DNA of 38,353 bases from Deltaproteobacteria bacterium (GCA_947475005.1 CANJLI010000017.1:1-38353), one strand, 5' to 3'; positions 25,247-33,550 are shown, counted from the first letter of the stretch. Numbers and translations: made by a program. The notes: generated by a model not told the origin, from the sequence alone.

Positions 25247-26245
25247 CTAAAAAATCTGCTGCAGGATCCACCCACACAAAGCAGAAATCAGACCACTCGC
25301 TGGAATCGTCAGCACCCAGGCCCACACAATCCGTCGCGCAATCCCCCACCGCACATTCGAGAGACGGGTAACGGCACCAGCTCCCATGATGGAGCCCGTA
25401 ATCGTATGAGTCGTGGAAACGGGAATCCCTAAAGAAGTAGCCAAAAACAACGTGATGGCACCACCTGTTTCTGCGCAGAATCCTCCTACGGGTTTGAGCT
25501 CTGTAATGCGCATGCCCATGGTTTTTACGATACGCCACCCTCCGAAGAGTGTCCCCAGTGCCATGGCCCCTTGACAGGCCAACACCACCCAAAGGGGAAT
25601 CGTGAATTCACCCTGAGATTTGCTTGAAGAGTAGAGCAAAAGAGCGATGATCCCCATGGTCTTTTGCGCGTCGTTGCCCCCGTGTCCCAAACTGTAAAGC
25701 GACGCAGACACCAATTGCAACCTACGAAACCACTGATTAATCCGATTGGCAGGGGTATGAAAAAACAAACGGATGATAAGCACCATCATTGCATAGGCAA
25801 GAATAAAACCCAAGATCGGAGAGAGTACAATAGAGGCTCCGATTTTAGCGAGGCCTTGAAAAGCCAAACTGCTAGGACCCGCTTTCATCAAGGCAGTTCC
25901 GCACAATCCCCCAATCAAAGCATGAGAAGAGCTCGAGGGAATCGCAAAATACCAGGTGATGACGTTCCATATAATGGCTCCTAACAACGCACTGGCGATG
26001 AGCATGGGATCTACTACAGCAGGATCGATAATCCCCTGTCCCAAGGTAGTGGCCACATGAAGCCCAAAGAAAAGAAAAGCGATAAAATTGAAGAAAGCAG
26101 CCCATGCCACTGCAGGAAAAGGGCGCAGCACCCGAGTGGACACAATGGTCGCAATGGAATTGGCTGCGTCATGAAACCCGTTCATAAAGTCAAAAATAAG
26201 CGCAAGGCCAACGACAAATCCGATGAATAATAAACTAGAATCCAT
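25247..26245 (-). CDS. PiT family inorganic phosphate transporter
   Basis: A 332-residue low-affinity phosphate (or metal-phosphate) permease with about ten membrane helices. The two inverted PD001131-type signatures are visible: NGFHDAANSIATIVSTR near residue 23, and GIPVSTTHTITGSIMGAGA near 275. GHGGNDAQKTMG lies in the central loop. The ATG follows AAAGGAAA. It sits 21 bases downstream of the DUF47 gene, an arrangement widely conserved for PiT transporters. The downstream side carries a REP-like element. Confidence 0.95.
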   Translation of the reverse strand: MDSSLLFIGFVVGLALIFDFMNGFHDAANSIATIVSTRVLRPFPAVAWAAFFNFIAFLFFGLHVATTLGQGIIDPAVVDPMLIASALLGAIIWNVITWYFAIPSSSSHALIGGLCGTALMKAGPSSLAFQGLAKIGASIVLSPILGFILAYAMMVLIIRLFFHTPANRINQWFRRLQLVSASLYSLGHGGNDAQKTMGIIALLLYSSSKSQGEFTIPLWVVLACQGAMALGTLFGGWRIVKTMGMRITELKPVGGFCAETGGAITLFLATSLGIPVSTTHTITGSIMGAGAVTRLSNVRWGIARRIVWAWVLTIPASGLISALCGWILQQIF

Positions 26246-26266
26246 GAGTTTCCTTTATGTCGTAGA

Positions 26267-26893
26267 CTATGCATAATCCATAAGAATGCCTTCTACCAGA
26301 CTCGCAACATCTTCACATCGATCTGTCACGGATTCGGTAAACTCAAAAATCTCCTTTAGCTTAATCACTTTACGGATGTCAGGTTCATGGATAAGCAGAT
26401 GGGCCAACGCGGAGCGGAGGATTTGATCGGCTTCGTTTTCTGCATGGTTGATGGAGATACAGGCCTCTCGAATCACTTGCATATTTTTCAGATTGGCAAG
26501 GCCCTTCATCGCAGTTTGTACATATTGGGTAGCACGAAGGGTGACCTCAGCCATTTTCTTAAGTTCAGCGGGGGACTCCCCAATGTCATAGAGGAACATC
26601 CGTTGCCCACAAGCATCCATCAGATCGATGATGCAATCGAGGCCTTTGATCAGCTCAAAAATATCATCCCGGTCTAAGGGTGTAATAAAGGCCTTATGTA
26701 GCATTTCGATGGTGGTATGAGTGACAGAATCCGCTTGGTGCTCCAAATCTTTGAGTTTCTGGGAGAGCACACCTCGCTGCGCAGGCTGTTCGATCAAAGC
26801 CTGAAACACTGTTGCGGCTTCGGTGATGATGGCACTCATGGAGTTTAACATATCGAAAAAACCGAATTCTTTTGGAATCAAGCGACTAAACAT
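26267..26893 (-). CDS. DUF47 (PhoU-like) regulator of PiT transporter
   Basis: A 208-residue all-helical cytoplasmic protein of the DUF47/TIGR00153 family. It resembles PhoU, with metal-binding acid/His motifs such as LKDLEHQADSVTHTTIEML, LDCIIDLMDACGQRMF, INHAENEADQILRSA and EFTESVTDRCEDVASLVEGI. It is thought to control the neighbouring PiT permease. AAAGGAA precedes the ATG. It is the first gene of the two-gene operon. Confidence 0.93.
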   Translation of the reverse strand: MFSRLIPKEFGFFDMLNSMSAIITEAATVFQALIEQPAQRGVLSQKLKDLEHQADSVTHTTIEMLHKAFITPLDRDDIFELIKGLDCIIDLMDACGQRMFLYDIGESPAELKKMAEVTLRATQYVQTAMKGLANLKNMQVIREACISINHAENEADQILRSALAHLLIHEPDIRKVIKLKEIFEFTESVTDRCEDVASLVEGILMDYA

Positions 26894-27162
26894 CTAAGGT
26901 TCCTTTGCTGCACGGCCGCATGTTGTATAGGGAGAATCTACATATCGTAGCAGGTTTGGGACCCAGGCCACAAGAAGAGGCCCATAATAGACATCCTTCC
27001 CCCCCTGTCAAGCAAGACCACCATGAAATAGAGGGGTTTTGGCAAGATATTTCCTTAAAATATCCGGCGTATTTTTGGCGTACTAAAGAATTTTCATAGA
27101 ATCCCTGTAATCAACATGATAGGAGCGGTACCTCTACTTTATATATAGACAGGAGTCCCCAT

Positions 27163-27780
27163 ATGCATATTGCCATCTTATGCGGCAGTAACCGAAAAGT
27201 ATCCAACAGTGAACGCGTCTGTAATTTCATCGCCCATCGCTTACAGCACGATTTTCCCCAAGAATCCCCGACTTCTACAGTGATCCGCCCTGTAGAAGAG
27301 ACCCTGCCCTCTTGGAACGAATCCATCTTTCAATCCGGCTCCGCCTTGCAAGCCAGCTGGGCACCTTTTTCCACCCAACTTCAGCAAGCCGATGCCTTTG
27401 TTTTTGTCGTCCCGGAGTGGAACGGCATGGCCCCCGCCGGCGTGAAAAATTTTCTCCAGTTTTGTGGCGCGAAAGAGCTCGCGCATAAACCCGCCCTCCT
27501 GGTGGGGATCTCTAGCGGAACAGGCGGCACCTATCCGCTGATGGAACTGCGTGTCAATAGCTACAAAAATAACAAAATTTGCTACATCCCCGAGCAGGTA
27601 GTGATCCGCGAAGTAGAAGAGAGACTCGTAAATTTTGATACCCCTGCAGACGACAAGGATGCATATATCCGCGAACGCCTCGGATTCACCTTGCAAGTCT
27701 TACTTGCCTACGCAAAGGCCTTGAAAGAAATGCGAAAAGTTGCCACACTCGCCCACCCGAAACACCCATTCGGGATGTAA
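27163..27780 (+). CDS. NADPH-dependent FMN reductase family protein
   Basis: A 205-residue flavodoxin-like protein. The N-terminal phosphate-binding loop ILCGSNRKVSNSERV and the middle VVPEWNGMAPAGVKNFLQF and LVGISSGTGGTYPL segments are typical of NADPH-dependent FMN reductases and chromate/quinone reductases. AGGAG seven bases upstream supports the ATG. A TATATATA stretch just upstream could serve as -10. It precedes the HAD-like gene by about 40 bases on the same strand; a functional link is not obvious. Confidence 0.9.
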   Translation: MHIAILCGSNRKVSNSERVCNFIAHRLQHDFPQESPTSTVIRPVEETLPSWNESIFQSGSALQASWAPFSTQLQQADAFVFVVPEWNGMAPAGVKNFLQFCGAKELAHKPALLVGISSGTGGTYPLMELRVNSYKNNKICYIPEQVVIREVEERLVNFDTPADDKDAYIRERLGFTLQVLLAYAKALKEMRKVATLAHPKHPFGM

Positions 27781-27819
27781 GAAACGACCTCTCCCCCTCT
27801 TTTGTCGGAGCGAATGTTC

Positions 27820-28779
27820 ATGGTAAAAAAGACAGCGATTCTCATGGCCCTGAGTGGAGCAAACGTATTCTGTGGAGAGTGCCCCTCTCTCGATTTCTAT
27901 TTCGATGTCAACAAAACCATTATTATGAGCGATGCGGTCTCCGGTAAAACAGAGGCCGATGTAATCGCAGGTATGTTTGCAGAGTATGAGCCAAAGTATG
28001 CGCTGTTTGGTATGAGTGGGAAAGAGACCTATTATGATTTTATCACCCAGGACTTGGAAGCCAACGGGTTCCAGGGACAAGCACTTAAAGAGCAACGGAA
28101 TATCGAGTTACAATTCACACTGACGGAGATTAAAAAGAAACTCAATTCGAAAAAGAAGGCAGAGCTAGAGCAGCGGGTTGCCAAGATCGAATCCATTCTC
28201 TTGGAATCAAAACTATACTTTGGACTGATTCCTTCTTTCATAAGTTTCTTGAAAGCACTTTCCAAGCAAAAAGAATATCCCTACAGAATTATTTTCCGTA
28301 CATTTGGAACAGATTTTCGTTCTATCAAACAGGGAGTCCGCACCCTGTTTCCCCATAAGGATATCGATTTTGTCGACGGTACTTTCAAAGGAGATGAGTT
28401 TATCATCAGTGAGGACCTGAGGTATCCGCGTCTTGATTTTCATCTTATTTTTTCGAAACACCCTGCCCACACTTTTTTTACCTTTACGGATGAATATGAC
28501 TTTTGGAAAAAAACTGGTTTTATAAAAAAAGGGGGCAAACCCTTTCCTATCTTTTTTGACCAGGAACAGATCTCTATTTTCTTCGACGACAACGTGAATT
28601 TAGGAATTATTCTCCCGTACGATGGACATACCCAATCCACGGAAATCGATTCTGACCTGTTGCAATCTGTCTTGCGTGGAGTGAACCCGTTGCAGGCCAC
28701 TGAAAACGAGAATTACTATATAGAAGAATTTGAGGCGCTGAAACAGAAAATCGCTTCTAAACTCTTACATAGAAAATAA
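27820..28779 (+). CDS. Putatively exported HAD-like protein
   Basis: A 319-residue protein. A short signal-like N-terminus (MVKKTAILMALSGANVFC) precedes a HAD-type motif 1 variant, DVNKT at 29-33, where Asn replaces the usual second aspartate. Motif 2 is likely in YRIIFRTFGTDF and motif 4 in ISIFFDDNVN. A charged coiled stretch (about 95-135, TEIKKKLNSKKKAELEQRVA) forms the cap region. The ATG at 27820 is chosen because GGAG lies nine bases upstream; an ATG at 27814 and a TTG at 27802 are alternatives. Altered motif 1 makes phosphatase activity uncertain. It is next to an exported AAA+ protein gene. Its composition is AT-richer than the operons around it. Confidence 0.75.
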   Translation: MVKKTAILMALSGANVFCGECPSLDFYFDVNKTIIMSDAVSGKTEADVIAGMFAEYEPKYALFGMSGKETYYDFITQDLEANGFQGQALKEQRNIELQFTLTEIKKKLNSKKKAELEQRVAKIESILLESKLYFGLIPSFISFLKALSKQKEYPYRIIFRTFGTDFRSIKQGVRTLFPHKDIDFVDGTFKGDEFIISEDLRYPRLDFHLIFSKHPAHTFFTFTDEYDFWKKTGFIKKGGKPFPIFFDQEQISIFFDDNVNLGIILPYDGHTQSTEIDSDLLQSVLRGVNPLQATENENYYIEEFEALKQKIASKLLHRK

Positions 28780-28823
28780 ACATAAAAAATAACTGTGGTG
28801 TTTTGTCCATCTATGTTTATTTT
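28773..28823. repeat. AT-rich inverted repeat between HAD and AAA+ genes
   Basis: AAAATAAACATA at 28773-28784 and TATGTTTATTTT at 28812-28823 are exact inverses with a 27-base loop. The loop holds the -35 candidate of the next gene. It could be a weak terminator for the HAD gene or a regulator site. Confidence 0.5.
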
Positions 28824-28830
28824 TTATACT
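28803..28830 (+). promoter_or_regulatory. Candidate promoter of the AAA+ gene
   Basis: TTGTCC at 28803-28808 and TATACT at 28825-28830 are separated by 16 bases, about 40 bases before the ATG at 28871. The -10 matches five of six consensus bases. Confidence 0.5.
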
Positions 28831-28870
28831 CTCGTATCTTGTGGGCAAGCCAATACTCACGGGAGGCCCC

Positions 28871-30295
28871 ATGAAAACGCTGTTGTTGTCCATACACATG
28901 TGCGCAGTCTTCTCTATGCCTCTTGTCGCTTCTGACTCTGCCTCCACAGATGAACCCATCTCCATCGAACTCGCCAGACGTGATCCCCAAGCCTTTTCTA
29001 GGATGTTGCAGAAGCTCCGCACACACAAATCAGAAGATGTCGAAAAATTGGTGGAGATATTTGGGACTGTATCTGATGGATTCTCCTCTGATTTGAAAAA
29101 CTTAGCGGGTACGGTAGATTCCTGTGTAAACTTACAGTTTGTCCTCGACTTTTTGGCTACAAAACTTTCCAATTCTGTAGGCATGACAGAAGATAGTCCC
29201 CGCTATCAGCAATTGAAAACTACTTTTGATACTCTTAAAGCACAGCAGTTGAAACTTGAATCTACATTTACTGCGCGACTACCCAGTCAAACACCCGCTT
29301 CCCCTCACACGGAAAAAGAACACACAGGCCCTAAGGTTCACCCTAAAAGTAGATCGACCCAACAGGCTAATTTTGCTCCAAGGTTCGACATCCCAGGGAA
29401 AAAATTTAGAGACTTCTATGCGGGTGATATCGATCAAAATGTTCAGAAATTTATAGCAAGCATTGCTGCCTTCAAAAGCAACCTTAAAAAAGGAATTGTG
29501 CCTGTTCCTGCCTTGAACAACCTGTTGTTGTACGGCCCCAAGGGTACAGGCAAAACCACCTTAGCTCATGCTCTGATTGCACTAACTGGATATCCCGCTT
29601 TTTCAATTAAGACGACCGATATTCATGTCTCCGAGCTTGGACATTCTGCACGTAACTTGCGGTATATCCTCGAAGGCGCCTATGCGTATGCGAAGGCCAA
29701 TAACACCCGTGTGATTTTATTTACAGATGAAATAGATGCGATTTATACGAACCGAGGGGATGGCCATTCCATCGCAGATCATAATCAACAAATTTCAGCT
29801 ACATTTCAGGCTTATTTTTCAGATGGGGGAGACGTATACCCCGATTTCCTTTCGTATGTTATGTATATTGGAACCACCAACTATCGAGATGCCATTCCAG
29901 CGCCCACTCTAAGCCGATTTGTGCATCAATCAGAGATGAAAACCATTTCAGTAGCACAAAGAGAAAAAGTGATTCGGCATATATTGAGTAAAAAACAACA
30001 ACCCGAACTGGTGAGTTTAGAGGAAGAAGGCTACCTCGTGCTTGCGCAAGAGAGTGAAAAACATCAGTTAGACTTGCGACAAATTGAAGCTGCAATCATA
30101 CGGGCTTTCAATATAGCCGCCTGCGTAAAAATGCAGGAGGATAGCACCGAAGATCCTGAAATCCAGGAATTGCTCTCCTTCATCGAGGTACCAGAAGGCA
30201 GCAGCTCCCTCCTTACAAAAGAGGTTCTCCTGCAAGAATTTTCCGCCAGCCCTGGTAAGACTGAGGGCGGGGAATGGGAAAATATGTTCCATTAA
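28871..30295 (+). CDS. AAA+ ATPase with predicted signal peptide
   Basis: A 474-residue protein. The N-terminus MKTLLLSIHMCAVFSMPLVA is a credible Sec signal with cleavage near residue 21. A helical N-region (25-135) and a Pro/His/Lys-rich linker (138-170) precede one AAA+ module: Walker A GPKGTGKTT at 222-230, Walker B ILFTDEIDA at 282-290, sensor-1 GTTN at 334-337 and a candidate arginine finger at 349 (LSRF). GGGAGG before the ATG at 28871 decides the start. Classic AAA+ ATPases work in the cytoplasm with ATP, so an exported form is odd. Similar secreted AAA proteins occur in intracellular bacteria. The substrate is unknown. Confidence 0.82.
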   Translation: MKTLLLSIHMCAVFSMPLVASDSASTDEPISIELARRDPQAFSRMLQKLRTHKSEDVEKLVEIFGTVSDGFSSDLKNLAGTVDSCVNLQFVLDFLATKLSNSVGMTEDSPRYQQLKTTFDTLKAQQLKLESTFTARLPSQTPASPHTEKEHTGPKVHPKSRSTQQANFAPRFDIPGKKFRDFYAGDIDQNVQKFIASIAAFKSNLKKGIVPVPALNNLLLYGPKGTGKTTLAHALIALTGYPAFSIKTTDIHVSELGHSARNLRYILEGAYAYAKANNTRVILFTDEIDAIYTNRGDGHSIADHNQQISATFQAYFSDGGDVYPDFLSYVMYIGTTNYRDAIPAPTLSRFVHQSEMKTISVAQREKVIRHILSKKQQPELVSLEEEGYLVLAQESEKHQLDLRQIEAAIIRAFNIAACVKMQEDSTEDPEIQELLSFIEVPEGSSSLLTKEVLLQEFSASPGKTEGGEWENMFH

Positions 30296-30334
30296 TCCCC
30301 CCCTCGATGTCCGTGGAAGAACTCCCACTTCTTG

Positions 30335-30365
30335 CCTAAGGTGAAGCTACGCCCTTCACCCTAGG
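30335..30365 (+). promoter_or_regulatory. Hairpin overlapping the ribosome site of the secretin operon
   Basis: GGTGAAG at 30340-30346 pairs with CTTCACC at 30354-30360, and CCTA/TAGG extend the stem past one mismatch. The right side covers the start of AGGAA (30363-30367), the ribosome site of the ATG at 30373. It may hold back translation or end the upstream transcript; there is no T tract. Confidence 0.45.
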
Positions 30366-30372
30366 AACACCC

Positions 30373-30774
30373 ATGTCAAGCCCTCTCTATATTTTGATCG
30401 AAATTAGCCTCTTTTTAATCGGCATCAAGCGGTTGCATCAGCTCTTTCAAGATGCGGATGTCTTCTTCGACCAACAGAAAAATTTCCGCTTAGAAGAAAG
30501 AGATACCCTGCAGCTTGCAGGTCTCTATGCGGTGCGCCAAAACTTGGATCAAGCCCGATTGTTTCTCTGTGAGCGAGAACCTACCCTTTGCACCGTACTG
30601 TCCGAGAAACATCAAGGCTTGATACAACCCCTGCAGATGGAAATCGCCTCGAGAGAAGCGAAGGGAAATGCTTCCCATCTCACTGCAATCTTACGCAAAC
30701 AAAATCCCAGGCTGCGTCCGGCCTCTTGGCCCAATTGGGTTCCAGGGCTGCGTTTCGAAGGGAAAAAACCATGA
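30373..30774 (+). CDS. Hypothetical protein of secretin operon
   Basis: A 133-residue protein I do not recognise. An N-terminal hydrophobic stretch (SPLYILIEISLFLIGI) probably anchors it in the inner membrane. A helical, TPR-like region follows (LQLAGLYAVRQNLDQARLFL). AGGAA upstream supports the ATG. Its stop overlaps the next ATG as ATGA. As first gene of a four-gene run that ends in a secretin, it may be an assembly or pilus-like component. Confidence 0.7.
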   Translation: MSSPLYILIEISLFLIGIKRLHQLFQDADVFFDQQKNFRLEERDTLQLAGLYAVRQNLDQARLFLCEREPTLCTVLSEKHQGLIQPLQMEIASREAKGNASHLTAILRKQNPRLRPASWPNWVPGLRFEGKKP

Positions 30775-31088
30775 CTGGATTTTTAACCGTAGTTTTTACC
30801 CTCCTTTTCTCGGCTGTTTTTTATGGGCTCACCCACTGGGAAGCAAAGCAGCTGATGGCAAGCTGTCGAGGAATTCCAGAGAGTGCCATTTCACTCGCAA
30901 CTTTTCTGGATAACCCCCAGGCGATGGGCGAGGCACTGCCGCCTCTCATCGATCACGCTGTAAAAGGACAAGCGCGAGGGCAGGCACCAGAAGCTGTTTG
31001 TTTCTATGCGAAGTGGCAACATCCGAATCAACCCCAGCTCTATTCCATTTGGAGTAAAAATCGGGAGGTATTCTACCGATGTCCCTAA
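30771..31088 (+). CDS. Small membrane protein, possible pseudopilin/TadE-like
   Basis: A 105-residue protein with one N-terminal membrane helix (MTGFLTVVFTLLFSAVFYGL) and a mostly polar remainder containing four cysteines or fewer (CRG, CFYAK, YRCP). A single N-terminal helix followed by a small exported domain fits pseudopilin or TadE-like proteins, but there is no clear cleavage motif, so this is a guess from context. The ATG overlaps the previous stop by four bases, and the gene overlaps the next by ten. Confidence 0.65.
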   Translation: MTGFLTVVFTLLFSAVFYGLTHWEAKQLMASCRGIPESAISLATFLDNPQAMGEALPPLIDHAVKGQARGQAPEAVCFYAKWQHPNQPQLYSIWSKNREVFYRCP

Positions 31089-31510
31089 CATTACCGCCTT
31101 GGATGGCACTACCGTCTCATATGCTTTGTTTGTTAGCTGGCGTAGTCTGTGCCACTTTCTGGCAGCAGTCTGCTCCACCTCCTTTAGAGGCTGCAAAATG
31201 GAAGAAAGATACCTTCTATTTTTCTCTAGCACCCAAACAAATACACGGAAAAATTCCGGTTCAGGTACGCCATGGCCTGAGTTTGCTATTACCCGCTACC
31301 AAACATCCGCCTTGCCGCATTTTTGTAGAAAAAAGCTGGCTGGTACAACGAGATCCTTTTCCTGTGGTGGGCGTTCCCATCAAAGAAGCCAAATTTTTGA
31401 TGGATAAGTTCGAGAAATATCCATCCCTGCAAATTACCCATGCTGTGGAGGGCGAACATGTACCGGTATGTGTGGACAAACCAGAGATCCGCTATGGTGC
31501 GTTGGAATAA
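31079..31510 (+). CDS. Small secretin-operon protein, possible CpaB-like
   Basis: A 143-residue protein with an N-terminal hydrophobic segment (MLCLLAGVVCATFWQQ, about 15-30) and a beta-rich exported part (FYFSLAPKQIHGKIPVQV, PVVGVPIKEAKFLMDKF, LQITHAVEGEHVPVCV). CpaB/RcpC proteins, partners of Tad-type secretins, have this layout but are longer; no SAF signature is certain. It overlaps the previous gene by ten bases and the secretin by 17, so it is clearly cotranslated. Confidence 0.65.
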   Translation: MSLTLPPWMALPSHMLCLLAGVVCATFWQQSAPPPLEAAKWKKDTFYFSLAPKQIHGKIPVQVRHGLSLLLPATKHPPCRIFVEKSWLVQRDPFPVVGVPIKEAKFLMDKFEKYPSLQITHAVEGEHVPVCVDKPEIRYGALE

Positions 31511-32855
31511 GGTTGGAAAATGGATTCTCTTTCTACTCTTCAGCGTAGTGTCCTTACTTTCTAGGGCCAGTGAAGAGGTGCAGAAAAATGGTGTGGAGTC
31601 TGTGCAACTGGAAGTCGGGCAAACCTTGTCTCGCCATTTTCCAGGAGCTAAGACCTTACAACTCTCGCGAAAAGGTCTCTTGGATCTCGTTTTTTTGGGC
31701 GAGCAAAAATGGCAGCTCACGGCATTAAAACCCGGGTTTCTGATCCTTACTGTGCTGCAATCCCAGGAGGCGGTGAGCGCACGGTTACACATCGAGATTT
31801 TGGCCAAGCCAAAATCGAAAGCGGAGGTTCAAACCCAGTGGCTTTCCCTGTGCGAAGGGGCTCATCTGCACTGCGAAGCACAAACAGGCCTTATTTCGGG
31901 GCGCACGGATTCCTTTCTGCACCACTGGAATTTGCAGGCGTTATGTCGAGAGGAAAAAACCTGCCTCTATGGGGGGCATTTGTCAGAGAAAGGCCTTCAA
32001 ATGTGGAAAACCTTTCTTGCCACAGAGCTGCACTCGCCATTTTCTTATGAAATTATGCCTTCTGGTAGTTTGCAATTTGCCTTCGACTGCATCTCCCAGC
32101 AGGAGTGGCAGCAAAAAAAATCCATGGTCCAGCTATGGATGGAACAGCAATTTCCGTTTCTACCCCCTCCCTTGGTACTGTGTCGCACTTGGCAATCCCA
32201 TGTGTACTATCGCTTGACTTTTAAAGCCCTGCTCATGGAGAAAGCCGCGGCAAAAGAACTAGGCTTTGATAACAAAATCCAAGCCCAGTTGTTCCCTCTC
32301 ACGCCTACCTACGAAACCCGATTTCACAATCTCGTCCATGATCGCAAAGTGCAAATCGTAGCAGAGCCCATGATTCGCCTCAACGGAGGGATTATGGCAC
32401 GCGCCCAAAGCGGAGGGGAGTTTCCGGTTTTGGTGAGAAAAACCCGAGGGGAGGGGCAAGACATCATCGAGCCCACATGGAAAGAACACGGGATTAAGTT
32501 GGAGGTCATTGCATTGCCCGTCTCCAAAGATCGCGCTATTTTGCGCTACGATTTTTCGCTCAAAAATCCTACTTCCGAGGGGGATCGGCATATGCAAATC
32601 CAACGATTGACGAGCGAATTGGATATTAAAATCGGAGTGCCTTTTATCGTGGGTCAGATTGACTTTGCAAGCGATGGATCTCGCAATCAAAGCCTCTCTC
32701 TTCTCCGATCCATTCCCATTATGGGACCATTTTTTAAGTTGGATTTTTTTGACAAAGCGCAGACGAATCTGTACCTCTGGGTGCGGCTGGATCCCGATGT
32801 GGCACCAGAGTTGAGGGAGGAGTTTCTTCCATCAAAGATGGAGATTGATTCGTAA
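31494..32855 (+). CDS. CpaC/RcpA-like outer-membrane secretin
   Basis: A 453-residue secretin that should form a multimeric gate in the outer membrane. The signal peptide ends near SRA-SE (residue 25). Residues 36-103 resemble the RcpA/CpaC N-terminal pilus domain (SVQLEVGQTLSRHFPGAKTL ... ALKPGFLILTVL). The C-terminal secretin domain is at about 300-445, with AEPMIRLNGG, SGGEFPVLV, GIKLEVIALPV, VPFIVGQID and LLRSIPIMGPFF. The ATG at 31494 is chosen because it gives a good signal peptide and a small overlap; 31440 is the longest start. No ATPase, platform protein or prepilin peptidase gene is nearby. The stop is followed by palindrome B. Confidence 0.9.
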   Translation: MVRWNKVGKWILFLLFSVVSLLSRASEEVQKNGVESVQLEVGQTLSRHFPGAKTLQLSRKGLLDLVFLGEQKWQLTALKPGFLILTVLQSQEAVSARLHIEILAKPKSKAEVQTQWLSLCEGAHLHCEAQTGLISGRTDSFLHHWNLQALCREEKTCLYGGHLSEKGLQMWKTFLATELHSPFSYEIMPSGSLQFAFDCISQQEWQQKKSMVQLWMEQQFPFLPPPLVLCRTWQSHVYYRLTFKALLMEKAAAKELGFDNKIQAQLFPLTPTYETRFHNLVHDRKVQIVAEPMIRLNGGIMARAQSGGEFPVLVRKTRGEGQDIIEPTWKEHGIKLEVIALPVSKDRAILRYDFSLKNPTSEGDRHMQIQRLTSELDIKIGVPFIVGQIDFASDGSRNQSLSLLRSIPIMGPFFKLDFFDKAQTNLYLWVRLDPDVAPELREEFLPSKMEIDS

Positions 32856-32865
32856 TTTTTTTCTT

Positions 32866-32977
32866 AAAATGGGATTGGGTCCACCTAAAATGGGATTGGG
32901 TCCACCTACCTTTTTAGAATATGGACACTCGCCAAAGGCGAGTGTCCATATTCTAAAAAGGTAGGTGGACCCAATCC
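32866..32977. repeat. Tandem pair plus perfect 41-bp palindrome (repeat family 1, copy B)
   Basis: Two identical 21-bp units (AAAATGGGATTGGGTCCACCT) stand at 32866-32886 and 32887-32907. The second runs into a palindrome: the arm 32893-32933 is the exact inverse of 32937-32977, with loop AAA. The outer arm (GGATTGGGTCCACCTACC, then TTTTTAGAAT) matches copy A at 11518-11606. The core (ATGGACACTCGCC) does not. It begins 10 bases after the secretin stop codon and may serve as its terminator. Confidence 0.95.
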
Positions 32978-33038
32978 AGACGAAATATTGATGAAACACT
33001 TGAGGAGTGGCTACTTCTGGCTTAACTTAACGACATTG

Positions 33039-33061
33039 ACTGCGCAGCTGGTTCCACAAAA
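33039..33061 (+). repeat. Repeat family 2, 23-bp end fragment
   Basis: ACTGCGCAGCTGGTTCCACAAAA matches 19572-19594 exactly. It sits three bases beyond the stop of the flavin reductase gene. On that gene's strand it reads as a T run followed by GTGGAACCAGC. Confidence 0.85.
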
Positions 33062-33064
33062 AAA

Positions 33065-33538
33065 TCAAGAGATGGAATGAAAACCTCTAGAGAAGTACAC
33101 CAGCGGCGCCAGCCCCCCAGACCTAACCTGAGTGACCAATCCGATGATGATGGTGTGATCGCCTCCCTCGTGAGTTTCAAAAAGCTCACAGTGCATATTG
33201 GCACAACATTCCTTCAAAAATGGAACCTGATTTCCCTTCTCCAGAACCAATTGAGAGTCAACAAGCTGAGAGCCTGCATGTTTGGCAAAATGCAGAGCGG
33301 TCTCCTTTTGCTCCTTCGAAAGAATATTTATGGTGAAGTGTTTTTTCCCTAAGAACACAGTGTAAAACCTAGATTGTTTCTTGACAGAAAACATAATCAA
33401 ACAGGGATTCAAGGATAAAGAAGCAAAGGAGTTAATGGTAATCCCCACAAACTCATCTGGTTCCTTCTCCACGATACACACGCAGACCCCTGTGGAAAAA
33501 CAGGCTGCCGCATTTTTAAATTCATCTATTTCTGGCAT
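33065..33538 (-). CDS. Flavin reductase-like FMN-binding protein
   Basis: A 157-residue protein of the flavin reductase-like (HpaC/NtaB) family. It reduces FMN or FAD with NAD(P)H to supply reduced flavin to partner monooxygenases. Family landmarks are FSTGVCVCIVEKE, GITINSFASLSLNPCLIMFSV, FTINILSKEQ and a FETHEGGDHTIIIGLV C-terminal part. It follows the UvrA-like gene by 12 bases. No monooxygenase lies in the window, so its partner is unknown. A repeat family 2 fragment abuts its stop. Confidence 0.9.
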   Translation of the reverse strand: MPEIDEFKNAAACFSTGVCVCIVEKEPDEFVGITINSFASLSLNPCLIMFSVKKQSRFYTVFLGKKHFTINILSKEQKETALHFAKHAGSQLVDSQLVLEKGNQVPFLKECCANMHCELFETHEGGDHTIIIGLVTQVRSGGLAPLVYFSRGFHSIS

Positions 33539-33550
33539 GAGGCATATGTC

